Part shown: piece by piece, positions 12,238 to 25,030 of the stretch
How positions within the stretch are numbered: the stretch's first letter is position 1
Layout: every line of letters begins with the position of its first letter
DNA from: Euglena gracilis
Lineage: Eukaryota > Euglenida > Euglenophyceae > Euglenales
Assembly: GCA_039621445.1 (NCBI GenBank)
Contig: CP154956.1
Location: forward strand, 16,634,257 to 16,698,256
Reading direction: 5' to 3'
DNA length: 64,000 nt
Position numbers and translations under genes: made by a program
The notes under the pieces: generated by a model
Database searches by the model: none
Told to the model about the DNA's origin: nothing
What the model saw: only the letters and a program-made list of their open reading frames with translations

Positions 12238-14078
12238 AATCTAGATAAGACCTCCCCTAACCACCATAAAAGAGAATGGCGCGGAGAAAGAGACGGGGCA
12301 TGGCTTATTACAACATGGTTTCCAATTCAGTCCAGATCCTAACAATTTTGGGCACCTGTTCTTCTGATCCCAATCCAAAAACCAGAAAGTCGTCATAGCT
12401 TGACATGTCTACAACTACTGGTCCAAAATGACAGCTTCCTGGGGAGGGACTGGGTACTGCAATACTATTCAATTAAAATCTCACACCCACCCCATGGGAA
12501 CAAGAGCGGGGAAAGGAGTTGTCACCTGAGGAGAAGGGGAGGGTATGCATTCTTTTTTGTTTGTCTACCATCCCCCCCGAAAACACATAAATTAAAACCA
12601 AACTGGATGGATTGGGGTTTCAACCAAAAATTGCCCCCCTCCCAAATAAGACCCCCCGGTGATTTTCAGCAAAAAAAAAATATCCAAAATTAGACCCCCT
12701 GAACAGCCAAGCAGAAATGCAGCATTTTGAGAAAATTTCTGTTCTTTGTGAAAAATCCTGTTTCTTGGACGTAGCCCTTCCACAGGAAGCATTGTTTGGC
12801 CGAAATTTCACCCGAAAAATCCAAAGAGCGGACCCCCAAAAACAAGACCTCCCTTGGGATTTTCAGCAACGGACCCCAAAAAATGAACGTGGGGCCTTAT
12901 GTGGAGGGATTTACCCTTTCCCCAAGATACATCACTATTCTATGTCTCAACCACTGGTGTGGCATGTGTGGCACGGACATGCTGGACGTTCACGAGAGGA
13001 TGATGCCAAGAGTCCCCCTTTGCTTTCCATTCCAAGCCAACTCCCAAGCGAGCTGACATGCAACAAACTCCACGACAGAGACAAATATTGTTGGAAATAA
13101 TTTGTGCATTTGTACACCTATCGTTCCAATCTCAGTTGGGGTACCTGACGGACAGCCGGCCGGCCAGCGCCTGGAGATCTGAATGGCGCCGGCGGTGGGC
13201 CGGGGGCCACCACGACAGAGGAGGGGGGGCGGAGGCCTCGGGGGCACCCAGGGCGGAGCGGGGGGCCGGGTGCTTGCAGGATGTCAGGATGTGAAAAAAG
13301 CCACATCAAAGCCCGATTGGGAGGGTGCCGGTCCCACATCAGACGCAGGGCTGGGAACGGAATGGGTAAACGATAAAATCAGGCGGACGTGTCGTTCTTG
13401 TGGCAAATGGATTAATGGTTTTGAACAAGTTTGGCGGACATGGTGTAAATGGCAAATGGGATTAGTGTGGGGGCAATGGGGAGGGGCGTGGGGGGGGGGG
13501 TTGGTGTCAACCCGTACGATATTTCCTTTTTTTTCAGACGTGGCCCTCGTTACAAAATGGTTGTCTCCGCGGAGGCTAAGGTAACGAGCCTCCGCGGAGG
13601 CTGAGGTAATCAAAAGTTAGGATTCCACATTTGCTGGGACCCCCAACCCCCCCCCCCGGGGGGTCGGACTTGGGTGCCTTGGAGTGCCTGCCCAAGCAGG
13701 AACCCCCTTAGTTGCACGAAGGCTTCTTGTCTGTTTATGGCCGGGGCTAACTTCGCTTCTGGCCCAATTTGCTGTGTGGTGAGTGGCCAGGGACCCTTAT
13801 ATCAGCTCCCCCTGGCCGGGTGAGCAACTCTGGTCTAATTCCAGCGCTGTGGGGACATGCACTCACCTTGTGTGGTTGGCATGGTTCCCGTGGGTTGGTC
13901 GACAGCCTTGTGCCCCGGTCCTGCTCTTGCCTCCTGCCCTCTTCCCACTTTTCTGTGTGGGGGATGCATGGCGCAGGCACGAGGCCATGACTTGAAAATT
14001 CCAATGTGGCCTCACGGTCCTGCGGCGTCAGCAGACCTGGGTCAACAAATCCCGGCCTTAGGGCAGGTGGCGGGTGGG
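12238..14078. other. Interval without a recognised gene
   Basis: No protein family recognised. A GC-rich patch at 13140-13300 is open in several frames but has no recognisable motif. A short inverted repeat around CCTCCGCGGAGG occurs near 13565-13600. The sequence near 13735-13830 (GCTAACTTCGCTTCTGG) recurs near 15765-15830 and, inverted, near 54110-54165, so it is a dispersed repeat. Confidence 0.45.
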
Positions 14079-14080
14079 TA

Positions 14081-14406
14081 CCGGGGGGGGGGGGGGATTT
14101 CGTGCCAAAGAAATTTTGCGGCAACAAATTTTGCGGGCGACAAATTTTGCGGGATTCCTTAAAAATATTCGAAAATATTTCGCGGGATTTTTTTCTGTGA
14201 AGCAAAAAAGGGAAGGGCACCTGAAAGGAAGGCAAAAAGGGAAAAAAGGGAAGGGCACCTGAAAGGGAACAAATGGACAGACGCAGGCCAATATTTGCAG
14301 GAAAAATTTCGCAGGATTCCTTAAAAATATCCGGAAATATTTCGCGGGATTTGCTTCCGCGAAATTTGTTCGTGCAAATTTTCTCCAGGGCAAAATCCCC
14401 CCCCGG
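14081..14406. mobile_element. TA-flanked TIR element (GCGGGATT family)
   Basis: The ends are CCGGGGGG... and ...CCCCCCGG with TA on both sides (14079-14080, 14407-14408). Inside, two copies of a motif with TCCTTAAAAATAT and TTCGCGGGATT lie as near-direct and inverted units. No ORF. A Stowaway-like MITE is the simplest reading. Confidence 0.55.
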
Positions 14407-14847
14407 TAGTGTGCTGCTGGGTACCAGCAGTTCCTTACATACTGGCACCCGCGCTCCGTGCCCTGTCCAGGGTTGGTTTGAGTGGTCGCGGGTGGGTCCC
14501 TCTCTGCTGGCTTCCCCTTTGGGGTTGGGTTGCTGGGGGTGCAGTCAGTCCTTCTAGGCCGGCGAGCCTGAAGACCCCCCTGCCATATCCCCCGGGTGGT
14601 CGCACAAAGCGCCATGCACCCCCTGCAAAAGCATCGGAGTTGCGTTTTCGGCTGCAGGTCTCCGCGGGGATTCCCTCTGTCTTCCCCTCGCTCCCCCCAT
14701 TTTCCCTGCTGGCCACAAGGGTGGGCCAAGGGGCAACCAGGTGCCTCTGGGGCACCCAGACACCAAAGCGACAGCTATTCAACAAGTGCGAAATGCGAAG
14801 AAAGAGCCGTTTTGATCGATTGCGGCCCGAAGGGCGGCTGGACGGTA

Positions 14848-14995
14848 CCCCCCCCTTATTGTCCCCCCCCTTATTGTCCCTGGGCCCCGGCCGACGGGGG
14901 ATTTTTTGGCCCGGCCAATGAAATTCCTTTGGTACCCCCTTATTGTCCGATCGGGCCTCCCGGGGGCAGGTCGGTGGGACAATAAGGGGGGGGGG
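14848..14995. mobile_element. TTATTGTCCC foldback MITE, copy 1
   Basis: Inverted ends contain CCCCCCCTTATTGTCCC and GGGACAATAAGGGGGGG, with an inner GGCCCCGGCCGAC segment and a second internal TTATTGTCC. A close copy sits inside a retrotransposon fragment at 43577-43756. TA precedes this copy on the left (14846-14847), but no matching TA follows on the right, so its target site is uncertain. Confidence 0.7.
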
Positions 14996-16601
14996 ATGCA
15001 ATTTTCCAAAAACCTTCCCCCAAAATTTGAACGTTGGAAGCCAAGTCAAGATACATGTGTTTCCTGTTGCCGCCCGAAGGGCGGCGAGACAACAGTGGAA
15101 AAATTCACAAACAACAACCCCAAATTAAAAACAAGGAAGACTTTCGTCCTCACCGACCCATGAGTTCTGGACTTGTTTTGCCACCCGAAGGGCGGTAAGA
15201 TGGCAGCGATGTCCAAGCAAAAACACCCAAAAGTTCAATGAAAAGTTGAGTTCTTAATGGGAGAAAATTTTTTCATTGATCTGCAAAGGAGAATAGTTAA
15301 AAAAAATTTTGGAGGGTAAATTTTTCTTGGGGGAGGGGGCAAAAAAATCTGAGTCAAAAAATTATTGGGGGCGAAAAAATCTCGGGGGGGGGAGGGCGCC
15401 CCCCCCCCCAATTTCTACACCAATGCTCAGCCGGACCCCCCCCCCCGGGGTCCACGACTAAGAAACAACCCCTAATTTCAGCCATATTGCAGAGCATTCT
15501 TATTTCCGAATTTCCCCCAAAATTTGTAAAAGGAAATTATTGCACAGAAAACCCCAATGTCTGGCCAAATTTCAGAAATTTCCCGCCAAACCTGTCAGGG
15601 CCATGGGCACCCTCGCTTTGGCGACGTTCCCACCACTGCCAAACATCACCAAAAATTGAATGGTGTGCGGTCACCGCTTCTGGCTGCCATGTGAGCACGT
15701 GGCCCCACGGCATGCGTGGGTGGTCCCCCTTAGTGGCAGTAAGGCTTCTTGTCTGTCTGTTTATGGCCGGCGCTAACTTCGCTTCTGGACCAGTTTGCTG
15801 TGGTGAGTTGCCAGGGACCCCTTACACCAGGCAGGAACCCCCCCCCAGGTGGGGGCACCAACTTAAAATTAAGCCTGAGTTGGAGGGGGGGGTCGCTCTT
15901 GCATCTGGTGCATGCCAAATTTTTGAAAAATCTGCTGAAAATCTGTTAAAAATTGATTTTATGATGCGATCAATTTTTTCAACATGAGGTCCCGACATGG
16001 CCGAGGTGACCACTTCCAGGTGGGCAGGTGACAACCTTTCAGCCGTCTTTAACATTTTAAAGTGTGACAACTTCCTGGGGTATAATCAAAGAATTATTTC
16101 AAACAAAAGGAGCAGTGTGGGGAGCACATCAGAGCTTGAGCGGGGGTCATGGCTAGGCGATGAAGTCATGCGGTGGGCCAGAGGGGGTCAAAAGCTTTCA
16201 CTGCTTTGCCTTTGTGCTGCACAGTAGCAGAGAAACCATTAAAAAAACCATCCATTTCATCATTATAATGTGCCAAGTGTCAATGCCAATAAACCCTCCC
16301 CAAAGAGAACACATGTGTGTATACTCCCTGTGATGCATGGGCACAGAGGTGCATGTCTGCATATGTGTGTGCACACAGCAAATATTCCTGAGTTGGGAAA
16401 AATTCTTGCACGCAGAAAAATTTGGCTCTCAATCTGGACCATCCCTCCCGCAAACACTTGATTTCAGCTAAGCGGTAACAGCACAAAAAAAAAAACGTCA
16501 ATCCCATTCTGAACAAAACTTTTCTTTTTTGAAAAAAAAGCAAAGCGCATTGGATGGGGAAGCGGAGGGCAGAGGGAGGGTGAGGTGGCGGGCGATGCAC
16601 A
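14996..16601. other. Downstream flank of the decarbonylase gene
   Basis: No second gene recognised. A dispersed repeat at about 15060-15205 (minus orientation) contains CGCCCGAAGGGCGG and a CCCATGAGTTCTGGACTTG segment, seen again near 47010-47110 and 62185-62300. The 15735-15860 block repeats 13735-13830. The gene's 3' UTR and polyadenylation site must lie just below 16602, but I see no unambiguous signal. Confidence 0.4.
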
Positions 16602-16694
16602 TCACTCCTCCAGCCCTCGGACCTTTGGCACGCTGGTGACCAGCTTGGCGACCCGCATTTTCGCAAGGAGGGCCCGTGCGGCCCGGGAGTGGTT
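16602..16694 (-). CDS. Cytochrome b5 domain, end, and stop (exon 18)
   Basis: Encodes NHSRAARALLAKMRVAKL and a short tail ending LEE then TGA. Joined to exon 17 it gives NGARYNHSRAA, aligning with the GGVYDHSNAA block of b5 desaturase tails and supplying the second haem histidine. A GT-AG alternative (16707 start) is also in frame but adds residues. Confidence 0.85.
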   Translation of the reverse strand, partial: NHSRAARALLAKMRVAKLVTSVPKVRGLEE

Positions 16695-19600
16695 GCGAGC
16701 AGGGTCTCTTGTGGCAGGTGGGAAGGGGCTGACAAATGAGCCAATACGGGCTCCAAAACGACAAATTCTTGGGCTACGGTGGCCAGGGCATTGCTTAAAG
16801 ACCCCAGGATCACCCAATCACCTGGGAGGTGGAGATTCTCATTCCAAGAAAAATTGCTTCAGTTAATCAGTGTGAAGATGCTGCCGAAACTTTGGCGGGG
16901 CAAATTGACTGCAATGGCCCAGGGTCAAAGGGAGGCGGTAACGTGTTGGGGGGGGGGGGTGGCATAGGAGGACGATTGTAACCATCTTCAAATGCCGTTT
17001 GAGGAGGTTTGAGCATCCTCAAAATGTCGTGAAAAAAGTTTGAGGATCCTCAAGTGCAAATCCATTTAGTTGCAACTCTTTGGAGGTCCTAAAATAATAA
17101 AAATCTTTGGTGTCACATATGTCTTGTGTGGGCAACTCCCTTTTTGTTACGCAATGTGAAGGTGAAACTTGTGAACATCGGTCCTCTGAAACATGTATCC
17201 AGGTCCCCCGGCCAGGGGGAGGAAGGCATTCAACAAAAGGAGGGGTAGGAACTACCAGACACCAAGCTTTTGAACATAAAGAAGAATTTTCTGTGGATTT
17301 GGGAAGGTTCGCGTCAGAGACCGGTGGCTGCACGCAGGCAGACCCTGGGCGTACCGGGCCCCGTTGAACGCGGTCGTGGCGTCGCGGCCAAAATACTTGG
17401 TGAGGATCACCTCCCCGCCGGGGTGGCCCTCGAGGAACTCCCCGACGTCGTGGACCCAGTCCTCCACCACCACCAGCGGCTGCCCGTCCCGCGCCGCCTG
17501 CTCCACCTGCTCCTTCGTCATCGTTGGGATGGGGCTGCCCACAGCGCCCAACAACCCCAGGCTTCAGCAAAGTTTGCTGCAGTGAAGGTTCAGTTCGGCA
17601 AAAGATTCCAAATAAAATTGGGGATCCAAACAACCTCCATGGGAGTGGATACCATGTGGCGGCCATATTGTGGCTCACCCTAAGGGAAACACGTTGTACT
17701 GCCATTTGGGGTCATCTTCCACCCCTCCAAAATTGTTTATTTCTTGCAAATTTTATGATAGCCGCATGTCTTTCACACCTCTGGGAACTGATCTAGAGGG
17801 CACACATGAACACCTATCCCGGAGACCATAATGGGAACCCCTAATCGTTTTCCAGTTTTGGGGCCAGATGGCCTTTTTCCGCAAAACTTCAAATTTGGCG
17901 AGGGCAAAACATTGCTGCGGAGAAATGGGATATACGGCAAAACAGCCACCTGCCATACTGGACGCGCCAATAGAAAAAGCAGGAACCTCAAATACAAGCA
18001 ATTGTGAAAGCCTGGCTGGCCCCTCTGAGCTGCGGCTGCGCTCATTGGAAACGGCCTTGGGGGACCCTGCAGTGTGAATCTGCAGCGCCTGTGCTACGGC
18101 ATCGGTCAACCGGAAGCCATCCACAGGGTAGACTGAATTTGATCAGCACCCCCCAGGCCCGTGGGGGGGGGGGGTGGGGCTCAGAGTACCTGCCCGCTGC
18201 CTGCTTCCCGCTGCCTGCGGTCGTTGGTCAGCCGCTCTATCATCATTTCACCACTCAGATCCAGGGGTTGGATGTGGGTGAATATATGTAGTGACTTACT
18301 GACCCTGACCCCTTCCGGGGTTTGACAGTCACAGGGAAATGGATTTTGATCCTGACAGATGGGCCGAGACCAGAGACGCTGAAAGCCTGTTGATGATTCC
18401 CAAGAAGGGGGCGGGGAGAATAATAATACCATCATCATCACCACCATCAGATCATCATCCTCCTCCTCCTCCTCAGAGTTGCATAATTGTTGTTATTTCG
18501 ATTTTGTGGGGTCCCCCCAGGGGTCCAAAATGACTGACAGGTTTTTGGCCCAAACCCGCCCTGGGGGGGGGGGTGGGAGGGGAAAAAAACTCCCAAGATG
18601 CGCTTTTTTGGCCATCTTTGAGGGGGCTAATTTTCCTGGATCCCAGGGTGTCCCTGGAGGGACGGTGCCAACATGAAGGGGGGGGGGTCACATTCCCCCC
18701 ACTTCCTCAAAACTGCAAGGCAAAGGGCTGGGTACCAGTCCAAAATCGTTGTAATATACCTGATTTATCTTTGAGAACAAATCAAAAACATCTCACTTTT
18801 ATGTCACGTGCATGACTTCTTGGATAAGCATATTTCACATTTTTTTGATGTTTGGGTATTATTCCACATGAAAAATGTTTAATGATGGCATCAAGAATGA
18901 GGGCGGGGAGGAGCCTTTTTTGCATTTCCCAGTGCACAGCGCTGGAATTTTTTTTTGCAATTCTTGCAACCTGCCAAGGAGGGGGTGGGGTTTTTGGACC
19001 CAGGGGGTGGTCAGGACAGGGGGCGGGGCCCCCTACCACATGCCTTAATACCGAGGGGTTCCCAGAGACCCCCCCGGCAGTCAGGAAAAAAATGTATGGC
19101 GTCTCAAAACAACTAGATAAACATAAAAAAACAAAATCAGAGGACCAACCCTGCACTGCTATCTCCAATGCCGTCAAAAACGGGCAGCCTACCCTGGCTG
19201 TAGCGCTGTGCTGCCTCCCAGGCAACTTCCACGGCGTCGAGGTCCACCTCGCCCACCTCGGAGCAAGGCATCCCAATGGTGAAACAGGGAAAGCACCCAT
19301 CAACTTTTTTTTGACCTGATATCTGCTCGATCGGCAAATCTCCGCTAAATCACCGCTAAATGGAAAGCAGAGTTCTTGAACGGTGAACAACAGGACAGCG
19401 TTGACAAGGGGCAGAAGTAGGCTGGCTTCCCCGACGGGTTCCGAGGGGTAAAAGCAGCCGACCAGCGCAGGGCAGCCTTGGCCGTGGTGCTGCCAGCCTT
19501 CCAGGGCGTGGACGATGGTGCCCACGTGGCAGGCGTGGAACACCCAGCGGTCCAGGTCCGCGGTGCAGTTGCCCAGCCCCTGGACGCGGGCCGGGTCGAC

Positions 19601-22600
19601 CGCCAGGCAGCCAATGTTGAGGTCAGGCTGTTTTTTTTACCAACCCCGGGGGGGGGGTCCGGAGTGCCCTTGAGTGCCTGCCCAGGCAGGCACTACCCCC
19701 CCCCCCGGGTGGGGTCGGCACCCGACCAAAATACAGCCTGGTTGAGGTACGTCACGTCCGTGCGGATGAACTGCGGCGGCGGGAAGCAGAAGTAGAGCAG
19801 CTTGGCGCCCTTGGGGGCGTGGCCAGGAGGACTGGAATTGCGGCGCCGGGGGGGGGGGGGGGGGGGCCCAAAATGGCCCGCTCGGCACCAAACGTGCCTT
19901 TTTTCAACAAAAAAAAAAGTCTGAAGAAATTAATTTGGGGCTTATGCTGACCAAGCCCTCAAGGGGGAGGGCCACCCAGGAGGGTGGTCGGAAGTGACTG
20001 ACTGGCTTTCAAAAATCATTTATTAAAAAACATTTCTTATGAGTGCAGTTATTCCTTTTTTTAAAAAAACCACGTCTTTGCATCTTTCGCACCCTTGGGG
20101 GTTGCATGGCACACAAAAGGTCGGCACCCACTAAACATCATGGCATGATCGCAATACATTACCATGAAGAGATTGCTTACCCCCCCAAAAAACTCACTAT
20201 AGGGAGGAAAACTGCGATAAATCTGAAAATTTCTCTATGTTTTCCTTCCGAAAGAATGCAGAAAAATCAGAAGTTTACTGCAAAAAAATGCACGGCATTG
20301 ATTTATCCCCTCCCTTACCTGTAGTGGTCTTCAAGCACCACAGTTCCTTCATTGAAGCAAAAGATGATAATGAGGGGGTTGACGATAGTAAACCCCCCCA
20401 AAAATAAGTCCGGGGTCTATTTCATGGGTCGGTTGCTGGAAAGCCCGAGGGGGGGAATTTTTTTTGATTTTCAACGGGAATTTTTGCTTCAAAAACCTCC
20501 CAAAATCAAAATTTTGAGAAAATGTTGAAAATTTGGAAAGTGTGAAAAATGGGGGTTTGGGGGGTTTTGGGGGAGACCTCCTACCTCCCACCCCCCTGTC
20601 CAACGACCACTAATGTTCGTCTCTGACCGGGGGGGCGGTCGCTAAAATGGCCAATGTTCGTCTCCGACCAGGGGGGGGTGGCCGTTAGACAAGCGAGGTG
20701 GACCCCAAGTCGGAGGAAAATTAACCATAGATGGGGGTATATGGCCATTTTTGGGCTGTTTTTGGCCATTTATGCTATTTCTTGACTACGGTTGGCCACT
20801 CTTGGCCATTTTTGGACATTTTTTGGGGCACTTTTGGGAATTTTAAGGCATTTTTGACCGCTTTTCGCCATGTTTGGTCGCTTTTGACCACTTTGGCAAC
20901 TGTTGGCCACACTTTGGCCCCCTTTGCCCATTTTTGGCCACTTTAGGCTGTTTTTTGGTTACTTTTGCCCATTTTTGCCTTATTTTTGCGATTTTTGGCA
21001 ACTTTTTGGGCACCTTTGGCCATCCTTTGGCCATTTTAGGCCATTTTGGGCTATTTTTGACTGTTTTTAGCCAACTTTTAGCAATTTTGGCCGAACCAAT
21101 GTCGTACACAAAAAGATCGTCTCTGACCGGGGGGGTGGTCGTTAGACAAGCCCGGTCGTTGGACAAGGGGGGGGGAGGTATATGGGTCCCAAAAATGGGT
21201 CAAAAATATACCCGGCGTCAAAGGCGCCGGAAAAAAATTTGGGGGGTCCAAAAATTGGTGCTCCCGGAAATATGGGAAGAGGTGGTGGGGGTGGGGGCGA
21301 CCCCCCCACCCACCATATGCAGGGGGTGGGTCGACCCCCCCCCCCACCCACCACCCTGGCTGTTTAGCCGATTCCTGTTCTGCCCTGGGGGGGGCGCTGT
21401 CGGTCAGATTATAACCCGGCCGAAGGCTGGGCCAGAAGCTTTTTTCAGGAATATTCGACCGATTTTGGCTGGATTTTGGGTGGGTGGGTGGATGGGTGGG
21501 TGGGCGGGTTGACCCCCCAGGGGGGAGGGTCGTGGGTGTATGGGTTTTCGAGAAAAAAAAAGTAGTTGGCGGGTTTGGGCCCGGGGAAAAGTGCCCACCG
21601 GCCCAGCGACCCCAACCCGCCCACCCACCCACTCTAATCTCCCCCTGGGGGGTGGGTCACACAGGTGTTAAATGAATCTATGGTCCCAAACTTCCTGGGT
21701 GTTCAAGGAATCCTTGTTGGCAATCCTACTCTCTGCATCATCGGAGCCAGACCATCTGTTCTTCGTCGATTGGGAAAAATTTTTTATCGATATAGTTTTG
21801 GAATGGCAATTTCATTTTCCATGTGTTTTCAGAAAACAGTGGCAAATGCCCATCAGGCCCCTCCTGTCTGTAGTGCTGGTCTTTCGTGCTGATCCACTTG
21901 CCCACCAGCCACGTTGCGCACGCCTTGCCGTCCGCCACTGACGTACACCGAATGAGCCGCGACGCAGCGTTGCCCTCTGGGTCCGCTGCAGCCACTTGGC
22001 GGAAGGGGGCAGATGGATGTCGAATTGATCAGCTTCAACCCCGGGGGGGGGGAATACTGGCCATCAGAAAAATTGCAGAAAGAATGCGGAAAAATTCTTG
22101 AAAACTTGACATCGGGAGTGCAAATATTCTGTGGGAGGGAATTGCATATTTTCCAGGATTGCACCTCTATTTTTTGAGACGTCATTCACGTTCTTTTTTA
22201 AAAAAAACAATCCAAGAACATTGTATTAAATTGGTCTATTATTGGGAGCAGATGATTACAAAAAATATGATTTTTTTTGGCCAAAAAAAAACAGAAAAAT
22301 CTGGCACAAAACGCGGAATTTTCCAAGTTGGAATGATTTACCAGCTGAAATGAAATAAAAACCCAAAAAAGGCAAAAACTGCAAAGTTGCAAGAAGTACC
22401 TCCCCCCCAAGCCCAATGAACACTAGGTGACAATCTGGACGGTCCGAACGGGGGGGGGGGGCGTTCATTAGACATGGGTGTTCACTAATTCTGTCACCTT
22501 CTCAGTGTAGCTTTGAAACGTGCATAAACAGTGCACGCGTAATCGCTCAACAATGAACGGCAAATGCATACCAGTTTGTTTCCAGACGGTCAAATGTTAC

Positions 22601-24987
22601 CACCAAAAGAAAACTGGGAGGAACTCGTCTGACAAGCAACAAAGGAATATTTCCTTGCCGACGCAAAAAAAGCATATGGTGACAATCTAGACGGGGCAAG
22701 GGTGTTCATTGGGCTTGGGGGGCAAAAGGAAGCAGCAAAAAAAAGCATCACTTGCGCTTCCTTGTGATCATTCGGAAATGCCCCGGACTCTTTGCATCCT
22801 CCATATCAAATTTGTGCAAACTAATGGAAAAATTCGCAGAAAAATTGTGGATTGTGGATCCCTGCCGTTTTCGAAATTCTTCGCCATTTCACCAAAAAAA
22901 CGATCTTGTCAAGGTTTCATGAAAATGAAGTGGAATCAAGAAAGGCGATCTAACATGGAGCCCTTGGAACGCCCTGTTCAATGCATATCACTTTTGCCCT
23001 GAAGTTTGCCCCCGTCCCAATACAAACATAAACACAAACCAACACAAACATGAAATTCTGCTGTAAATATCAATCCCCTGAACGGGCACAGACTTGTTGA
23101 AACCGTTCTTCTGAAGATGTGACCATCAATACCCGAATACCCTTCAGCGCCAAGATGGTGGCGGGGCCCTGTTCTCATGGGAAAGCAAGTGCCAGGAACA
23201 GGGGCCCGCCTGCAAGCCACGGCGCAGCCGACTTTGGAGGTGCAACCCACCAACAGCACCTCGGGCAGGGCTGTATGGGAAGGCTTGGGGGGGGGAGGGG
23301 CCAGGGGGGCTCAGCCAGGACCCCCCCCCCCAGGTCACGAAGCTTAAAAAAATCCTCTGGGTCAGATGGGGGGCCTTTGAAGAAATTGCACAGTGTTCTC
23401 ACCACCGACAGGATTTCGAGGATTCCCGTTCAGCCCTGACCTCGGGGGTCCCGGGGGGGACAGAGTGGAGCACCGTGGCGGCCGTGAGGGTGTTACCGTG
23501 GACCACTCGCACCCGCAGGTGGGGGAGGTTCTTGACAACGTCCTTCCCGCCCCCGTTGAGCCACTCCGCCTTGTTGAACGCCCCAAGCCCGATCACCTGC
23601 AGGCCCCGGGCGTCGGTGGCAGAGACGGTATCCGCTGCCCTCGCCAGCCGCATTTTCTCAAGCCTCACACCCACTCCATCCACATCCACAAGAGGGAGAA
23701 ACACCGGCCGAAACGCACGGTGGCCGAGGTGCCAGATGCCCGTGCCTTTTTTTTCACATATCCGACACCTTGGAAAAGATTGCCCCCCTCCCTGCCCACT
23801 GACCGGGTTCCAACAACCCCCGATCAGGGGGTCATACGCACCCCCTGACCTTGCAACCTGGGGCGCATTCCCTCTTTTTAGGTCACCGACAACCCCCAAC
23901 CAGGGGGTGGTCGTGGGCACCCCGTGATGTGCAACGCCAACTGGGGATCGTTTGGTATGTAGGGGTGGTCGGTGGGTGTGGGGGAGAGTAAACCTCCCCC
24001 ATATAACCCCCCCCCCCCAAACACAACTCCCCCAGCGGTCCAACTACGGGATCCGAGCTATAACCCCCGACAAAAAAAGGAGGGAATTCTGGGATTGCGA
24101 AATTCATGGACAAGGTTATTTGGCTTTGCAAAGATGGGCACTGAAAAATGTGGAAATGGAAATCTCATGAAAATACCAAAAAAAATCATCAAAATTAGCA
24201 ATATGCTTAAAAGTGAGGGGGGAAAGGGCATTTCTTTTGCACTATCCAGCGCACAGGGCCAGAAGAAAAATTTTTGCTGTGTTTGGAACCTGCCCCAAAG
24301 TCCCGAAAAAATCCTGAGCCATAACCCCCTCAGCCCTGGACTTCGGGCGAAAAAATAATACTAAATAGTGCCAATAATAATAATACTTAGGGGGGGGGGG
24401 CACTTTCTGCACCATTCGGCCACGTTGGCGCCCCAAAACGAATGGTTTAACAAGATGTTTAAGAACGGATAACCCATCAAAACGACTCTCCAGATCGTGA
24501 GGAAAGTACTCTTGATGAGGAAGGTGTTACATATCCCATCAAGCATGCAAAAGCTGCCAAAAACGTTGGCCCGCAAACACAAAAATTTCACCACACAACT
24601 GATGTCAGGGCTGAGGACGACGTAGAAACCCTCTGCTCGGCTTGCTTGACCGCGTCCTCCACCAGGCTGGCAATCACCTTTTGCTCCGCCGGCCCCTGCA
24701 GGTACTGGTAGGCGAAGCGCGGGATGCCCCACTGCTCCAGCACCACATACTCCCCCTTCGCCCTCCGGAACCAGGGGTTCTGTTAAAGACGCCGGGGAAA
24801 AAGAGGGAGGAGGGTGAGTGAGGTCAACCCCTGTCAGGTCCTGACCTTAGGGGAGGGGGAGGGTCGACCTCCCCTGGGGAAATAAATTTTTCCAAGGGGA
24901 TTCAAAAAAAGTGCCTGAAAATTGTGTTTTTAAGTGCTTTATTTGTGTTTAATTGTGATTCATTCTTTCAATAAATTGACAAATGAC

Positions 24988-25030
<43 letters not shown>

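Noticed and set aside
13118-13339. GC-rich patch as an exon
   Set aside because: Open in several frames with no recognisable motif and no consistent splice borders.
17355-17355. GT-AG splice (CCCG|GTACGC with CACAAG|A) for intron 17
   Set aside because: In frame, but the CAG/CTG alternative has eight complementary terminal bases and gives the better ARYNHS spacing to the second haem ligand.
17351-17536. b5 exon as part of a separate delta-9 desaturase gene
   Set aside because: Its sequence style resembles desaturase b5 tails, but no HRLWSH-, HRxHH- or HNxHH-type boxes lie upstream on the minus strand before the CER1 exons, and phases join to the CER1 C-terminus through exon 16. Kept only as the alternative.
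18782-19543. Long open minus-strand frame continuing exon 14
   Set aside because: It stays open by chance through intron 14; the extension lacks CER1 similarity, whereas a shift to the exon 15 frame gives the DLDAVEVAWEAA motif.
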